This document shows positions 1 through 7,565 of a DNA stretch of 10,043 nt, in pieces. Source of the stretch: CAWACC01 sp964390695 (GTDB lineage: Bacteria; Chlamydiota; Chlamydiia; Chlamydiales; Parachlamydiaceae); assembly GCA_964390695.1 (NCBI GenBank), contig CAYMKI010000123.1, forward strand, positions 1 through 10,043, written 5' to 3'. The notes beneath the pieces are model-generated. The model had not been told where the DNA came from and ran no database searches. It saw only the letters and a list, made by a program, of their open reading frames with translations. Position numbers and translations under genes: made by a program. Positions within the stretch are counted from its first letter, which is position 1; each line of letters opens with the position of its first letter.

Positions 1-441
1 GCTGATGAAGATGAAGTCAAGAAATTGAACTCCAACCTAAATTTGCTGCCTCCATTTGTATTTAAAGACCAAAAGAAAATGCTCGCTGATCCTAAATTGG
101 ATAACTGGGCATTCGGACTGATGATATGCAATATGCTCAGATCCCCCTACCCCGACCTAGCTTTTGATGCCGATACTAAGATCGTCGGCAAATTATCCCC
201 TGTCATGCCTTGGCTGCGCTTTTGCATGCTCTCGAAAAATCCAATGTATGCACATGAAGCTTCGGGCCAAATTGCACAATTTATAGAGGAGACATTTGAT
301 AAGGCCCCCATCTCCACTAACCCCAAAGTGAATCAAACTTTCAAGCAACTCGTTATGGACCTGATGCAAATAGATCTGCAAAACATCCCCGATGACGCCC
401 AAATATCCCAGCGCCTAGCTCAGATACAGCAACTTGTATAA
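1..441 (+). CDS. C-terminal fragment of a protein kinase-like protein (5' end outside window)
   Basis: The frame is open from the first base of the window, so this is the last 146 codons of a longer gene, ending in TAA. Near the start it reads LLPPFVFKDQ, and about 17 residues on DPKLDNWAFGLMICNML. This resembles kinase subdomains VIII and IX, where a (A)PE-like segment is followed by D-x-W-x-x-G and a hydrophobic helix. The aspartate, tryptophan and glycine are all present in DNWAFG. The rest (PMYAHEASGQIAQFIEETFD and onward) looks helical with no further motif. The catalytic loop and nucleotide-binding lobe would lie upstream and cannot be seen, so activity cannot be judged; a pseudokinase is possible. 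It converges on the sua5 gene with a single base between the stops. That it is a real gene end is fairly sure; the kinase assignment is tentative. Confidence 0.6.
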   Translation, partial: ADEDEVKKLNSNLNLLPPFVFKDQKKMLADPKLDNWAFGLMICNMLRSPYPDLAFDADTKIVGKLSPVMPWLRFCMLSKNPMYAHEASGQIAQFIEETFDKAPISTNPKVNQTFKQLVMDLMQIDLQNIPDDAQISQRLAQIQQLV

Positions 442-442
442 A

Positions 443-1378
443 CTATCCCAATGAGGCTTTGATCAATCTTTCTGCGATGGTCAGCCACAACCCTGTACGC
501 GGGAAACGCATGTCCACAAAGGCCTTATCCACACCGGCTTCGTCCAAGCGCCGCAAAACGGCATATAAGTTTTCGGCCACTGATAAAGGTTCTTGCAAAG
601 AGCCCAGCTCCCACAACTGGCAAGCAGCGGGGTATGGCTGTCCGCTAAACCCTATGACAACCCCCTCCAAATCCTCCGGCAGACTCTCCAATAAAACCAG
701 CTTGGCTTGGGGTGCATAATGCCGATGCATCTGCCCGGGACACAGCGGCGATTGCCCTTCCCGAGAGATCGACACCCTGGGGACATAGCCCAGAACAGAC
801 CCAAAGGCTTCTGGTGCAATCGAACCTAGACGAATGATTTCCCAGCACCCGTCTATATTCATTAAAATCGTAGACTCCAATCCCTGGCTGCATGTACCTC
901 CTTCTATGACCGGAAAATCCATGCCAAAATCCGCTTCTACATGCACAGGTGAGGTAGCCGAGGGCCTGCCTGACAAATTAGCAGAAGGCATGACCAAAGC
1001 GCCTGCAGAAGCTAACAATGCCTGTGCCTGCGGATGCGCGGGTATGCGGAACGCCGCCGTTGGCAGCCCTGCCCGGGCTTTTTCCGGAACGGAATCTTCG
1101 ATGATGGGCAGTACCAGAGTCATAGGCCCCGGCCAAAAAGCTTCTGCCAAAGCCTCTACACCTTGAGGCAAGGCGGCCATATAGTTCAGCAGCTCTTTAA
1201 CGGCAGCCACATGTATGATCAAGGGATTATTGCTCGGACGCCCTTTCAAAGCGTAAATTTTATCTATAGCCTGTGGATATTTCAGCAATCCTGCCAGGCC
1301 ATATACCGTTTCTGTGGGAACTGCCACTACGCTGCCTTGATGCAGCAGCTGATGGGCTTCCTCTAGGGTAATTCTCAT
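443..1378 (-). CDS. sua5: Threonylcarbamoyl-AMP synthase, Sua5/YrdC/YwlC family
   Basis: This cytoplasmic enzyme makes threonylcarbamoyl-AMP from threonine, bicarbonate and ATP, the first step of t6A modification at A37 of ANN-decoding tRNAs. The 311-residue product has the two-domain Sua5 layout. A YrdC domain spans roughly residues 8-195, with VPTETVYGLAG (20-30), the KGRP motif (45-48), FWPGPMTLVL (81-90), PSANLSGRPSATSP (131-144) and GLESTI (166-171). A linker with CPGQMHRHYAP (213-223) leads to a C-terminal Sua5 domain. The length fits Sua5 rather than the shorter TsaC form. The ATG is preceded by GGGAG at 6-nt spacing. It starts 18 nt after the sufS stop on the same strand, so it probably rides on the suf transcript as its last gene. 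No functional link between t6A and the Suf genes is implied beyond co-transcription. Confidence 0.95.
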   Translation of the reverse strand: MRITLEEAHQLLHQGSVVAVPTETVYGLAGLLKYPQAIDKIYALKGRPSNNPLIIHVAAVKELLNYMAALPQGVEALAEAFWPGPMTLVLPIIEDSVPEKARAGLPTAAFRIPAHPQAQALLASAGALVMPSANLSGRPSATSPVHVEADFGMDFPVIEGGTCSQGLESTILMNIDGCWEIIRLGSIAPEAFGSVLGYVPRVSISREGQSPLCPGQMHRHYAPQAKLVLLESLPEDLEGVVIGFSGQPYPAACQLWELGSLQEPLSVAENLYAVLRRLDEAGVDKAFVDMRFPRTGLWLTIAERLIKASLG

Positions 1379-1396
1379 ATACAGCTCCCGCCCCGA

Positions 1397-2623
1397 TCAC
1401 CTTAACATCTTAAGCACATCCCTCAAAGAGTCGACAAAGCAATCGATTTCCTCTCGGGTATTATAAAAATAAAAAGAAGCTCGCGCAAATCCGGTCAAGT
1501 TAAAATGACGTGCTGCCGGCTGGGCACACAGATGTCCCGTGCGAATGGCGATGCCACGCAAGTCCAATAGGGTGCCGATGTCCAGATGGTGCACACCTTC
1601 TACGGCAAAGCTGACGATGGCCCCTTTTTCGCGGGCTGTACCTATGATCTGCAAGCCTGGGATATTAGACATTTTTTCGGTAGCATAGCGCAATAGTTCC
1701 TGGTCATAGAGGCGAATGTTCTCCATCCCGACAGCCGTCAGGTAGTCAACTGCCGCACCGAGTGCGATAATTTCGGCAAACATCGGGGTGCCGGCCTCGA
1801 ATTTTAAAGGCAGGGTATTGTAGGTGGTCTTTTCAAAGGAAACGGTTTCAATCATATCTCCTCCGCCTTGATAAGGAGGCATTGCATCCAACAGCGATTC
1901 TTTGCCATAAAGGACGCCCACGCCTGTCGGACCGCAGACTTTATGGCCAGAAAACACCAAGAAATCCACATCGAGGTCTTGCACATCTAAAGGCATATGA
2001 GGAGCGCTTTGGGCGGCATCCACCAAGATTTTTGCTCCGGCCTGATGTGCCATGGCTGCCATCAGTTTTATGGGGTTTAAAGTTCCCAAGGCATTCGATA
2101 CATGGGTCACCGCCACCAAACGGGTGCGCGGATTCAGGCATCTGGCATACTCTTCCAGGTTCAGCTCGCCGCGGTCATTCATCGGAACTACTCTAAGCAC
2201 TGCTTGACGATCTTCGCACAAGATCTGCCATGGCACTATATTGGAATGATGCTCCATTTCGGTGATGAGGATTTCATCTCCCGGTTTGACAAAGGCCTTG
2301 CCAAAAGCGTAAGCCACCAGGTTGATAGACTCTGTAGTACCTCTTGTAAAGATAATCTCATGGCTATGAGCCGCATGCAGGAAGTTTTGCACCTTTTGGC
2401 GCGCTTCCTGGTAAGCTTGAGTAGCATATACGGAAAGTTCGTAAACTGCCCTATGCACAGTGCCATATTGTTCCTGATAAAAGCGTGTCAAAGTGTCGAT
2501 CACCGCTTGCGGCTTTTGCGTGGTGGCCGCAGAATCCAGATAAACCAAAGGCTTGCCGTGCATGCTTTTCATCAGCATGGGAAAATCTTGCCGGAATTTT
2601 TGAATATTCGGATCCTGCGCCAT
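1397..2623 (-). CDS. sufS: Cysteine desulfurase SufS (class V aminotransferase fold, PLP-dependent)
   Basis: SufS removes sulfur from L-cysteine, leaving alanine and an enzyme persulfide that feeds Fe-S cluster assembly on SufBCD. The 408-residue product covers the whole fold: YLDSAATTQKP (28-38), EMEHHSN (122-128) with the PLP-stacking histidine, VDAAQSAPH (201-209), the PLP lysine K228 in SGHKVCGPTG, and the catalytic cysteine C366 in RTGHLCAQP. The usual RxGHHC is RTGHLC here. Leu347 (in VHHLD) takes the place of the second histidine of the VHPHD motif that Bacillus-type SufS uses with the zinc protein SufU. This argues for a SufE-like rather than a SufU-like sulfur acceptor; neither is in the window. 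The ATG lies 6 nt after the sufD stop. AAGGGG at 9-nt spacing, inside the sufD end, can serve as its ribosome site. Confidence 0.96.
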   Translation of the reverse strand: MAQDPNIQKFRQDFPMLMKSMHGKPLVYLDSAATTQKPQAVIDTLTRFYQEQYGTVHRAVYELSVYATQAYQEARQKVQNFLHAAHSHEIIFTRGTTESINLVAYAFGKAFVKPGDEILITEMEHHSNIVPWQILCEDRQAVLRVVPMNDRGELNLEEYARCLNPRTRLVAVTHVSNALGTLNPIKLMAAMAHQAGAKILVDAAQSAPHMPLDVQDLDVDFLVFSGHKVCGPTGVGVLYGKESLLDAMPPYQGGGDMIETVSFEKTTYNTLPLKFEAGTPMFAEIIALGAAVDYLTAVGMENIRLYDQELLRYATEKMSNIPGLQIIGTAREKGAIVSFAVEGVHHLDIGTLLDLRGIAIRTGHLCAQPAARHFNLTGFARASFYFYNTREEIDCFVDSLRDVLKMLR

Positions 2624-2629
2624 TGGGAC

Positions 2630-3946
2630 CTACCCCTTATAGATATAGTTGTTTGTCCACTCCGATACCCTCTGTACTAAAGAAGGCTGCGTGATACTGT
2701 CGAATACTTCTTTGCAGAATCCCCTGATCAACAAGTTTTTGGCATCGGCATCGGAAAATCCTCTGGATTTCATATAAAACAGCTGCTCTTTATCCAGCTG
2801 CCCGACGGTAGCTCCATGCGAAGCTTTGACATCATCCGCAAAGATTTCTAGATTGGGCTTACTTTGAGCATTGGCCCTTTCACTTAGGATCAGATTATGG
2901 TTAAGCTGGAAAGCTTCGGTTTTTTGAGCTGCCTGGCGCACGTATATTTTGCCTTCAAAACTCGATTCGCTGGTCCCGTTTAGAACTCCTTTAAATAACT
3001 GCATGGAACGACAATAAGGCGCTTGATGATCCATGAGCACATGCACATGTGCCTCTTTTTTATTTTCTAACATCCAACACCCGCTCAACACGGCTTCGGC
3101 ATTTTCTCCGGTCAAAGCCACACGGTAATCGTGCCTTACCCCCGCTCCTCCATCGGTAAACTGCACCGTGCGGAAGGTGCTGTTGCGCTTTAATGTCGCC
3201 CGCGTAGCATCGAAGCACCACTGCTCTTCGCCTATTCCTAAAGCATTTTGCGTATAGCGCACGTGTGCATCTTCTTCCACAGCAAAATCGACAGCCATAT
3301 TGATAAAATGCGGCTTTCCAGAATCTAATCGAAGCGAAGAAACGACATTTATCTGACTTTGCGCCCCGGCAAATACGAGCACTCTGGGCATGGCCAACAG
3401 GGCGGGCTGAGAGGATTGGATAATATTCACAATGTGGAGCGGAACCTCGCATATGGTCTTTGGAGGCAAATATACGAAAGCAGCATGGCTATGCAAGGCG
3501 CCATTCAACAAAACGAAGGGATCCGTTTCGTCTTTCAAAGCTTTACTCCAGTGATTGTTCAAGAAAGAACCATATGTCTTAAAAGCCTCCTGCATGGGCA
3601 ACACTATAGCTTTGGCCGGCAGCGCTTTGAAAGAGGACATATCCGGACGATAATGGCCGTTCACAAATACCAGCACAGACTCGCGGCTTTCAGGATAGGA
3701 CAATGGAGATAGAGGCTGATCTACCTGACTATTAGGCTCAGCCATGGCATAAGAGGCACCGAACAGACGGCGCAGATTGACATAACGGAACACCTCAGAT
3801 CTTCTGGTAGGAAGGCCAGCCTCCATGTAACGGCTCCATGCCTTGGCCTTGACTTTTTGCAATGGCTCCACTGCTGTCATTTGCCGAAAGTAATTTTCCA
3901 ATATTGCATGGAAAGCCTCTACTTCGGGATTTATCTCCATAATCAT
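2630..3946 (-). CDS. sufD: Fe-S cluster assembly scaffold protein SufD
   Basis: SufD pairs with SufB and two SufC ATPases to form the SufBC2D scaffold where Fe-S clusters are built; it is needed for iron entry. The 438-residue product has the SufB/SufD beta-helix core and a conserved C-terminal segment. That segment includes DDVKASHGATVGQLDKEQLF with the key histidine (H377 from this start), then MKSRGFSDADAKNLLIRGF. The start chosen is ATG at 3946, 2 nt after the sufC stop. AGGGAG lies 7 nt upstream of it, whereas the in-frame TTG at 3952 would have only 1 nt of spacing and the next ATG, at 3940, 13 nt. The N-terminal region (about residues 1-170) is poorly conserved, as is usual for SufD. 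It sits third in the operon, tightly coupled to sufC upstream and sufS downstream. Confidence 0.94.
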   Translation of the reverse strand: MIMEINPEVEAFHAILENYFRQMTAVEPLQKVKAKAWSRYMEAGLPTRRSEVFRYVNLRRLFGASYAMAEPNSQVDQPLSPLSYPESRESVLVFVNGHYRPDMSSFKALPAKAIVLPMQEAFKTYGSFLNNHWSKALKDETDPFVLLNGALHSHAAFVYLPPKTICEVPLHIVNIIQSSQPALLAMPRVLVFAGAQSQINVVSSLRLDSGKPHFINMAVDFAVEEDAHVRYTQNALGIGEEQWCFDATRATLKRNSTFRTVQFTDGGAGVRHDYRVALTGENAEAVLSGCWMLENKKEAHVHVLMDHQAPYCRSMQLFKGVLNGTSESSFEGKIYVRQAAQKTEAFQLNHNLILSERANAQSKPNLEIFADDVKASHGATVGQLDKEQLFYMKSRGFSDADAKNLLIRGFCKEVFDSITQPSLVQRVSEWTNNYIYKG

Positions 3947-3948
3947 AA

Positions 3949-4704
3949 TCAAGCTCCCTGCTTTGGAGTGGTCAGCCAGTCGTAACCTTTTTCTTCCAAT
4001 TCAAGCGCAAGCTCTGGCCCGCCGGAGTGGATGATTTTTCCATCCAGCATGACATGTACAATATGCGGCTGGATATAGTCCAATAAACGCTGATAGTGAG
4101 TGATCAACAGCAAGCCCATATTGGCGTTCATGATCTTATTGACGCCTCTGGCCACTATGCGCATAGCATCGATGTCTAAGCCTGAATCGGTTTCATCTAG
4201 GATGGCAAAATCCGGAGACAATACCGCCATCTGCAATATCTCGTTCCTCTTCTTTTCGCCGCCCGAAAAGCCTTCATTCAGATTGCGCTCCTTGAACTCC
4301 TTCTTGATCTCCATCATTTCCATCTTTTCCTCCACGAAGGCTTGAAAATCTGTGGCTGAGATCTCAGGCAAGCCCTTGGCTTTGCGGGTGGAATTGTAGG
4401 CTATTTGCAAAAATTGCAGATTGCTTACTCCAGGTATTTCCAGAGGATATTGAAAGCTCATGAACAAGCCAAGATGTGCGCGCTCTTCAGGTTCCAGTTC
4501 CAACAGGTTTTGACCTTTGAACCACACTTCGCCTTCCAAAACTTCGTAGGCAGGATGGCCTGCCAGCACTTTTGCCAAGGTCGATTTTCCGGCTCCATTA
4601 GGACCCATGATGGCGTGAATTTCCCCGGCATTGACAGTCAAATTGACGCCGTTAAGGATGAGCTTATTATCTGTACTAACTTTAAGGTTTTTAATTTCTA
4701 TCAT
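3949..4704 (-). CDS. sufC: Fe-S cluster assembly ATPase SufC (ABC-type)
   Basis: SufC is the soluble ABC-type ATPase of the SufBC2D complex. Its ATP-driven dimerisation reshapes SufB and SufD so that a cluster can form at their interface; it is not a transporter. All ABC motifs are intact in the 251 residues: Walker A GPNGAGKST (34-42), Q-loop Q85 in FMSFQYP, signature FSGGEKKRNEI (146-156), Walker B FAILDETDSGLDIDA (166-180) and switch histidine H203 in LLLITHYQRLLDYI. The E171-T-D form after Walker B and the SGGEKKRNEI signature are typical of SufC and set it apart from other ABC ATPases. Length is normal. Its ATG shares one base with the sufB stop (TAATG), and its TGA stop lies just before the sufD ATG, so translation of the three is likely coupled. 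Confidence 0.97.
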   Translation of the reverse strand: MIEIKNLKVSTDNKLILNGVNLTVNAGEIHAIMGPNGAGKSTLAKVLAGHPAYEVLEGEVWFKGQNLLELEPEERAHLGLFMSFQYPLEIPGVSNLQFLQIAYNSTRKAKGLPEISATDFQAFVEEKMEMMEIKKEFKERNLNEGFSGGEKKRNEILQMAVLSPDFAILDETDSGLDIDAMRIVARGVNKIMNANMGLLLITHYQRLLDYIQPHIVHVMLDGKIIHSGGPELALELEEKGYDWLTTPKQGA

Positions 4705-6140
4705 TATCCAACCGAATTTTCCAACTTGAGGGTTAATAATTTTTGTGCTTCGACAGCAAATTCAAGGGGCAGTTCCCGAATGACTTCTTTGCAGAATCCG
4801 TTCACTACCATATTGATTGAATCTTCGCGGGAGATGCCACGCGACTGAAAATAAAACAGCTGCTCTTCATTCAGCTTGGAGGTGGAAGCTTCATGCTCGA
4901 CTTGGGCAGTGGCATTGGCCACTTCGATATAGGGAAAAGTATTGGCCGAACACTGCGCACCTACCAACATAGAGTCGCATTGCGTATAATTTCTTGCGCC
5001 TGCAGCCCTGGGGGCAATTTTTACCAGACCTCGATAGCTGTTATGAGAAAGATCAGCCGCGATACCCTTGGATACAATCGTAGAACGGGTATTTTTTCCC
5101 AAATGGATCATCTTCGTTCCAGTATCCGCCTGCATATGCCCGTTGGTCAGGGCTACAGAATAAAATTCCCCTACCGAATTATCCCCCTGCAAAATACAGC
5201 TGGGATACTTCCAGGTGATGGCGGCACCCACTTCTACTTGAGTCCAGCATATCTTGGAATTCACCCCTGCACAGCGGCCTCGTTTAGTGACAAAGTTGTA
5301 AATACCGCCTTCACCCGTCTTAGGATGGCCTGAATACCAGTTTTGCACAGTAGCGTATTTGATCTCGGCATTATCCATCGCAATTAATTCCACCACGGCT
5401 GCGTGCAGCTGATTGGTGTCGTAGGCAGGTGCCGTGCAGCCTTCCAAATAACTCACAAAGGATCCCTCTTCAGCGATGATCAAAGTGCGCTCGAACTGAC
5501 CGGATTCCTTGTCGTTGATCCTAAAATAGGTGGACAGCTCCATCGGACAGCGCACACCTTTAGGGATGTACACAAATGAGCCATCGGTAAATACAGCAGA
5601 ATTCAAGGCGGCATAATAATTATCGCCAATAGGCACCACGGAAGCCAGGTATTTTTTTATTAGATCCGGATAGGTGTTCACAGCTTCGGAGATGGAACAC
5701 AAGACAACGCCAGCCTCGTCTAATTTCTTCTTAAAGGTCGTACCGATAGACACAGAGTCAAAGACCATATCCACAGCGACGTTAGTCAAACGCTTCTGTT
5801 CGTCCAGAGGAATGCCCAAGCGCTCGAACGTTTTCAACACTTCGGGATCGACCTCGTCAAGGCTATTTTTAACCGGCTTTTTCTTGGGGGCTGAATAGAA
5901 GCAGATATTTTGATAATCGATTGGCGGATGGCTTACGTTGGCCCATTGAGGCTCTTCCATTGTCAGCCATTTGCGATACGCCTTCAAGCGAAATTCGAGC
6001 ATAAAATCGGGTTCTTGCTTTTTTTCCCAGATGGCGCGAATGATCTCCTCGTTCAATCCCTTTGGCAAAGCATCTTTTTCCACTTCGGTGACAAAACCGT
6101 ATTTATAATCATCATTTGCCTTTAAAAAGGTATCCGACAT
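4704..6140 (-). CDS. sufB: Fe-S cluster assembly scaffold protein SufB
   Basis: SufB is the main scaffold subunit of SufBC2D. It takes sulfur from the desulfurase and carries the nascent cluster together with SufD. The 478-residue product is full length. It contains SYLEGCTAPAYDTNQLHAAV with C235, SKICWTQVEVGAAITWKYPS (295-314), ILQGDNSVGEFYSVALT (316-332), NYTQCDS with C388, VEHEASTSKLNEEQLFYFQS with E417, and a C-terminal NGFCKEV. By comparison with E. coli SufB from memory, C235, C388 and E417 match C254, C405 and E434, the residues needed for sulfur transfer and cluster formation. No classic N-terminal CX2CX3C motif is seen. The ATG has AAGGA at 7-nt spacing. It is the first gene of the sufBCDS-sua5 operon, behind an extended -10 promoter and a palindrome in the leader. 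Confidence 0.97.
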   Translation of the reverse strand: MSDTFLKANDDYKYGFVTEVEKDALPKGLNEEIIRAIWEKKQEPDFMLEFRLKAYRKWLTMEEPQWANVSHPPIDYQNICFYSAPKKKPVKNSLDEVDPEVLKTFERLGIPLDEQKRLTNVAVDMVFDSVSIGTTFKKKLDEAGVVLCSISEAVNTYPDLIKKYLASVVPIGDNYYAALNSAVFTDGSFVYIPKGVRCPMELSTYFRINDKESGQFERTLIIAEEGSFVSYLEGCTAPAYDTNQLHAAVVELIAMDNAEIKYATVQNWYSGHPKTGEGGIYNFVTKRGRCAGVNSKICWTQVEVGAAITWKYPSCILQGDNSVGEFYSVALTNGHMQADTGTKMIHLGKNTRSTIVSKGIAADLSHNSYRGLVKIAPRAAGARNYTQCDSMLVGAQCSANTFPYIEVANATAQVEHEASTSKLNEEQLFYFQSRGISREDSINMVVNGFCKEVIRELPLEFAVEAQKLLTLKLENSVG

Positions 6141-6147
6141 GTTTAAA

Positions 6148-6152
6148 TCCTT
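6148..6152 (-). promoter_or_regulatory. Ribosome binding site of sufB
   Basis: AAGGA on the - strand lies 7 nt before the sufB ATG. It confirms the start at 6140 and places the leader palindrome only 6 nt upstream, so anything binding or folding there could affect initiation. Confidence 0.7.
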
Positions 6153-6158
6153 ACATTC

Positions 6159-6180
6159 ACGTAAAATATATTTTTTACGT
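6159..6180. promoter_or_regulatory. Palindrome in the suf leader, candidate operator
   Basis: Perfect inverted repeat with 8-bp arms ACGTAAAA and TTTTACGT around a 6-nt AT spacer. It begins about 7 bases downstream of the expected suf transcription start and ends 6 bases before the sufB ribosome binding site. Suf operons are usually controlled by iron or Fe-S status through a DNA-binding repressor, so the position fits an operator. The sequence does not match an IscR, Fur or SufR box that I can recall, so the regulator is unknown. As RNA, the hairpin would be short and AT-rich, which favours a protein-DNA site over an RNA switch. Confidence 0.55.
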
Positions 6181-6193
6181 CCCTTATTTTGTT

Positions 6194-6202
6194 ATTATAC
6201 CA
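6194..6202 (-). promoter_or_regulatory. Extended -10 promoter of the suf operon
   Basis: Read on the - strand the site is TGGTATAAT: a perfect TATAAT with the TGn extension of an extended -10 promoter. No convincing -35 box lies 16-18 bp upstream, which the extension can compensate for. Transcription would start near 6187, giving a leader of about 47 nt to the sufB ATG. No other clear promoter interrupts sufBCDS-sua5, so this one probably drives all five genes. Confidence 0.6.
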
Positions 6203-6259
6203 TAAAACATCTGAACGTGCGCTGATATTTTCGCAACTCATCAAGGCCAATTTATTGTT

Positions 6260-6353
6260 TAACTGATTGAACCACAGAGAGCTCACATAGAAAACCGAAA
6301 GCTATAAAAATGCACGTATCACCCTTCTGTATTCTCTGTGGTTCAATCAGTTA
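6260..6353. repeat. 94-bp element with perfect 21-bp inverted terminal arms
   Basis: The left arm at 6260-6280 (core TGATTGAACCACAGAGA) and the right arm at 6333-6353 are exact reverse complements over 21 bp, separated by a 52-nt loop. This is far beyond chance. It lies 58 bp upstream of the suf -10 box and 174 bp beyond the end of the gene at 6528. No T-run follows either arm and no target-site duplication is obvious, so a plain terminator is less likely than a REP- or MITE-like repeat. As RNA it would form a strong long-stem hairpin that could still halt or protect transcripts. Confidence 0.75.
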
Positions 6354-6527
6354 CGCACTTTGCTTAGAGCTGAATGGTTACCTTTAAGATGTTAGTTGAT
6401 TATAAAGATATTTAATATTTATTTCAATATTTCATTCCTAGGCCCCAGCAATTCGGGCTAAATCCTCATATTGATGCGATGCGCTCCTGGATAAAAGAAG
6501 ATTTAGCGGGAACTGCCGGTCAATCGC
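6354..6527. other. Non-coding remainder of the intergenic gap, possible gene remnant at 6443-6527
   Basis: The first part (6354-6440) is AT-rich and I see nothing in it. From about 6443 the base composition becomes richer in G and C. A + strand frame reads PQQFGLNPHIDAMRSWIKED and continues to a stop inside the neighbouring gene. It looks more protein-like than random AT-rich spacer, but has no start, no ribosome site and no family I recognise. It may be the tail of a decayed gene or simple coincidence. No clear terminator for the gene ending at 6528 was found. Confidence 0.25.
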
Positions 6528-7565
6528 CTACATTCTCCACTGCTGCAATAAATATCTTTTATACATATGCGCTTTGAGAGGATCGAACGGAATCGATCTG
6601 ATAATTGCGCGCATACTTTGTTCGTAATCCTCCACTACGCTTCGACTGTTCAAATCATAGCGGCGAATAGTGAGACCACTATAGGGATTTAAAATCTGGC
6701 GATAGTTGACCACTAAACGATACTGATCTAAAAAACGGCTGCCCGAATCTCCTACATATAATCTCGATAGCTGTGTTTGGGGTTGCAAAGGCACTCCTTT
6801 TTTTATGCAGGCATATCCAGCTTCATCCAATATCTGATAGGCCGTATAGATCATGGGGTTTTGATAAGACAAATCGAAAAGCTGAAACATCGTTCCGGCA
6901 TCCTCATGCTCGATCCTTTTGCCCACTTCAAAAAGCTCACCTATGCGTTCGGGATCCATGCCCGCAAAATCAAATAACACAGCAATTTTGTCTCTAAAAT
7001 CCGGGGGTTTATAGGAGATAGCCTTCTCGAAGAAAACAGGTGTACATTCGTATTTCTGATTGTGGTTGTTAAATAGCGTAAAATTCACCGAAATAAGCTG
7101 ATCGCGCTGTTCCGGAATATTATCATTGACCTCAGGGAACAAGCTCAAGAAACTATGCGCATAGCCGTAGTCGTGTAATCCAGGATCTCCTGGCAGCCTG
7201 AAAAAATAAAAATCTCTCTTAAACTCCAACTCCAAGACTTCCTCTAAAACACACCTAATAATATCCTGAAAGACCCTGAACTGATGGCTGGCAGCATGGT
7301 AGCCCATATGCCCTAATTCTTCCTGTTGTATAAGATGCTCATAAAATTCGAGCTGGCGCAGCTGAATGCCCTGTTTTTTCAGTCTAGCCTTGACCTCATG
7401 GCGTGGTGTAAGATCTAGATATCTCGACGTAGGGTAGCGATAGACCTCCTGTTCTATAACCGGCCAAGAATAACCCGACAGGAAAGGCTCAGCGCAAAGG
7501 CGTTGCGAAAAGGTGAAAAAGCTAGCTAATAGTATGGCGGCTGTAAAGGATATTTTGTAGTTCAT
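6528..7565 (-). CDS. Exported protein of unknown function, paralogue of the upstream gene
   Basis: The 345-residue product starts with a Sec signal peptide: MNYK, a hydrophobic stretch ISFTAAILLASFFTF, and a likely cleavage after LCA (before EPF). I do not recognise the family. It is a clear though diverged relative of the protein encoded just upstream. Shared blocks are QEELGHMGYH (about 86-95), FQDIIRCVLEEV, RDFYFFRLPGDP, ISVNFTLFNN, GTMFQLFDLS, and near the end ILNPYSGLTIRRYDL. The GYH motif reads GYHAAS here instead of the partner's GYHGDS, losing the glycine after the histidine. There is no transmembrane helix beyond the signal. The ATG overlaps the partner's TGA (ATGA), with AAGGA 9 nt before it, so the two are translated as a coupled pair. 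A host-directed or envelope role is likely from export alone; any enzymatic role is speculative. Confidence 0.85.
   Translation of the reverse strand: MNYKISFTAAILLASFFTFSQRLCAEPFLSGYSWPVIEQEVYRYPTSRYLDLTPRHEVKARLKKQGIQLRQLEFYEHLIQQEELGHMGYHAASHQFRVFQDIIRCVLEEVLELEFKRDFYFFRLPGDPGLHDYGYAHSFLSLFPEVNDNIPEQRDQLISVNFTLFNNHNQKYECTPVFFEKAISYKPPDFRDKIAVLFDFAGMDPERIGELFEVGKRIEHEDAGTMFQLFDLSYQNPMIYTAYQILDEAGYACIKKGVPLQPQTQLSRLYVGDSGSRFLDQYRLVVNYRQILNPYSGLTIRRYDLNSRSVVEDYEQSMRAIIRSIPFDPLKAHMYKRYLLQQWRM

Noticed and set aside
834..1366. Two overlapping + strand frames of 110 codons each
   Set aside because: Both are antisense to sua5, whose motifs cover the whole stretch.
2102..2680. Open frame of 192 codons on the + strand
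   Set aside because: It lies antisense across sufS, has no family features, and reads as the mirror of a well-supported gene.
4405..4848. Open frame of 147 codons on the + strand
   Set aside because: Antisense to sufC and the end of sufB; no ribosome site or recognisable motif.
6260..6353. Inverted repeat as a rho-independent terminator
   Set aside because: No T-run follows either arm, the loop is 52 nt long, and it lies 174 bp past the nearest gene end.
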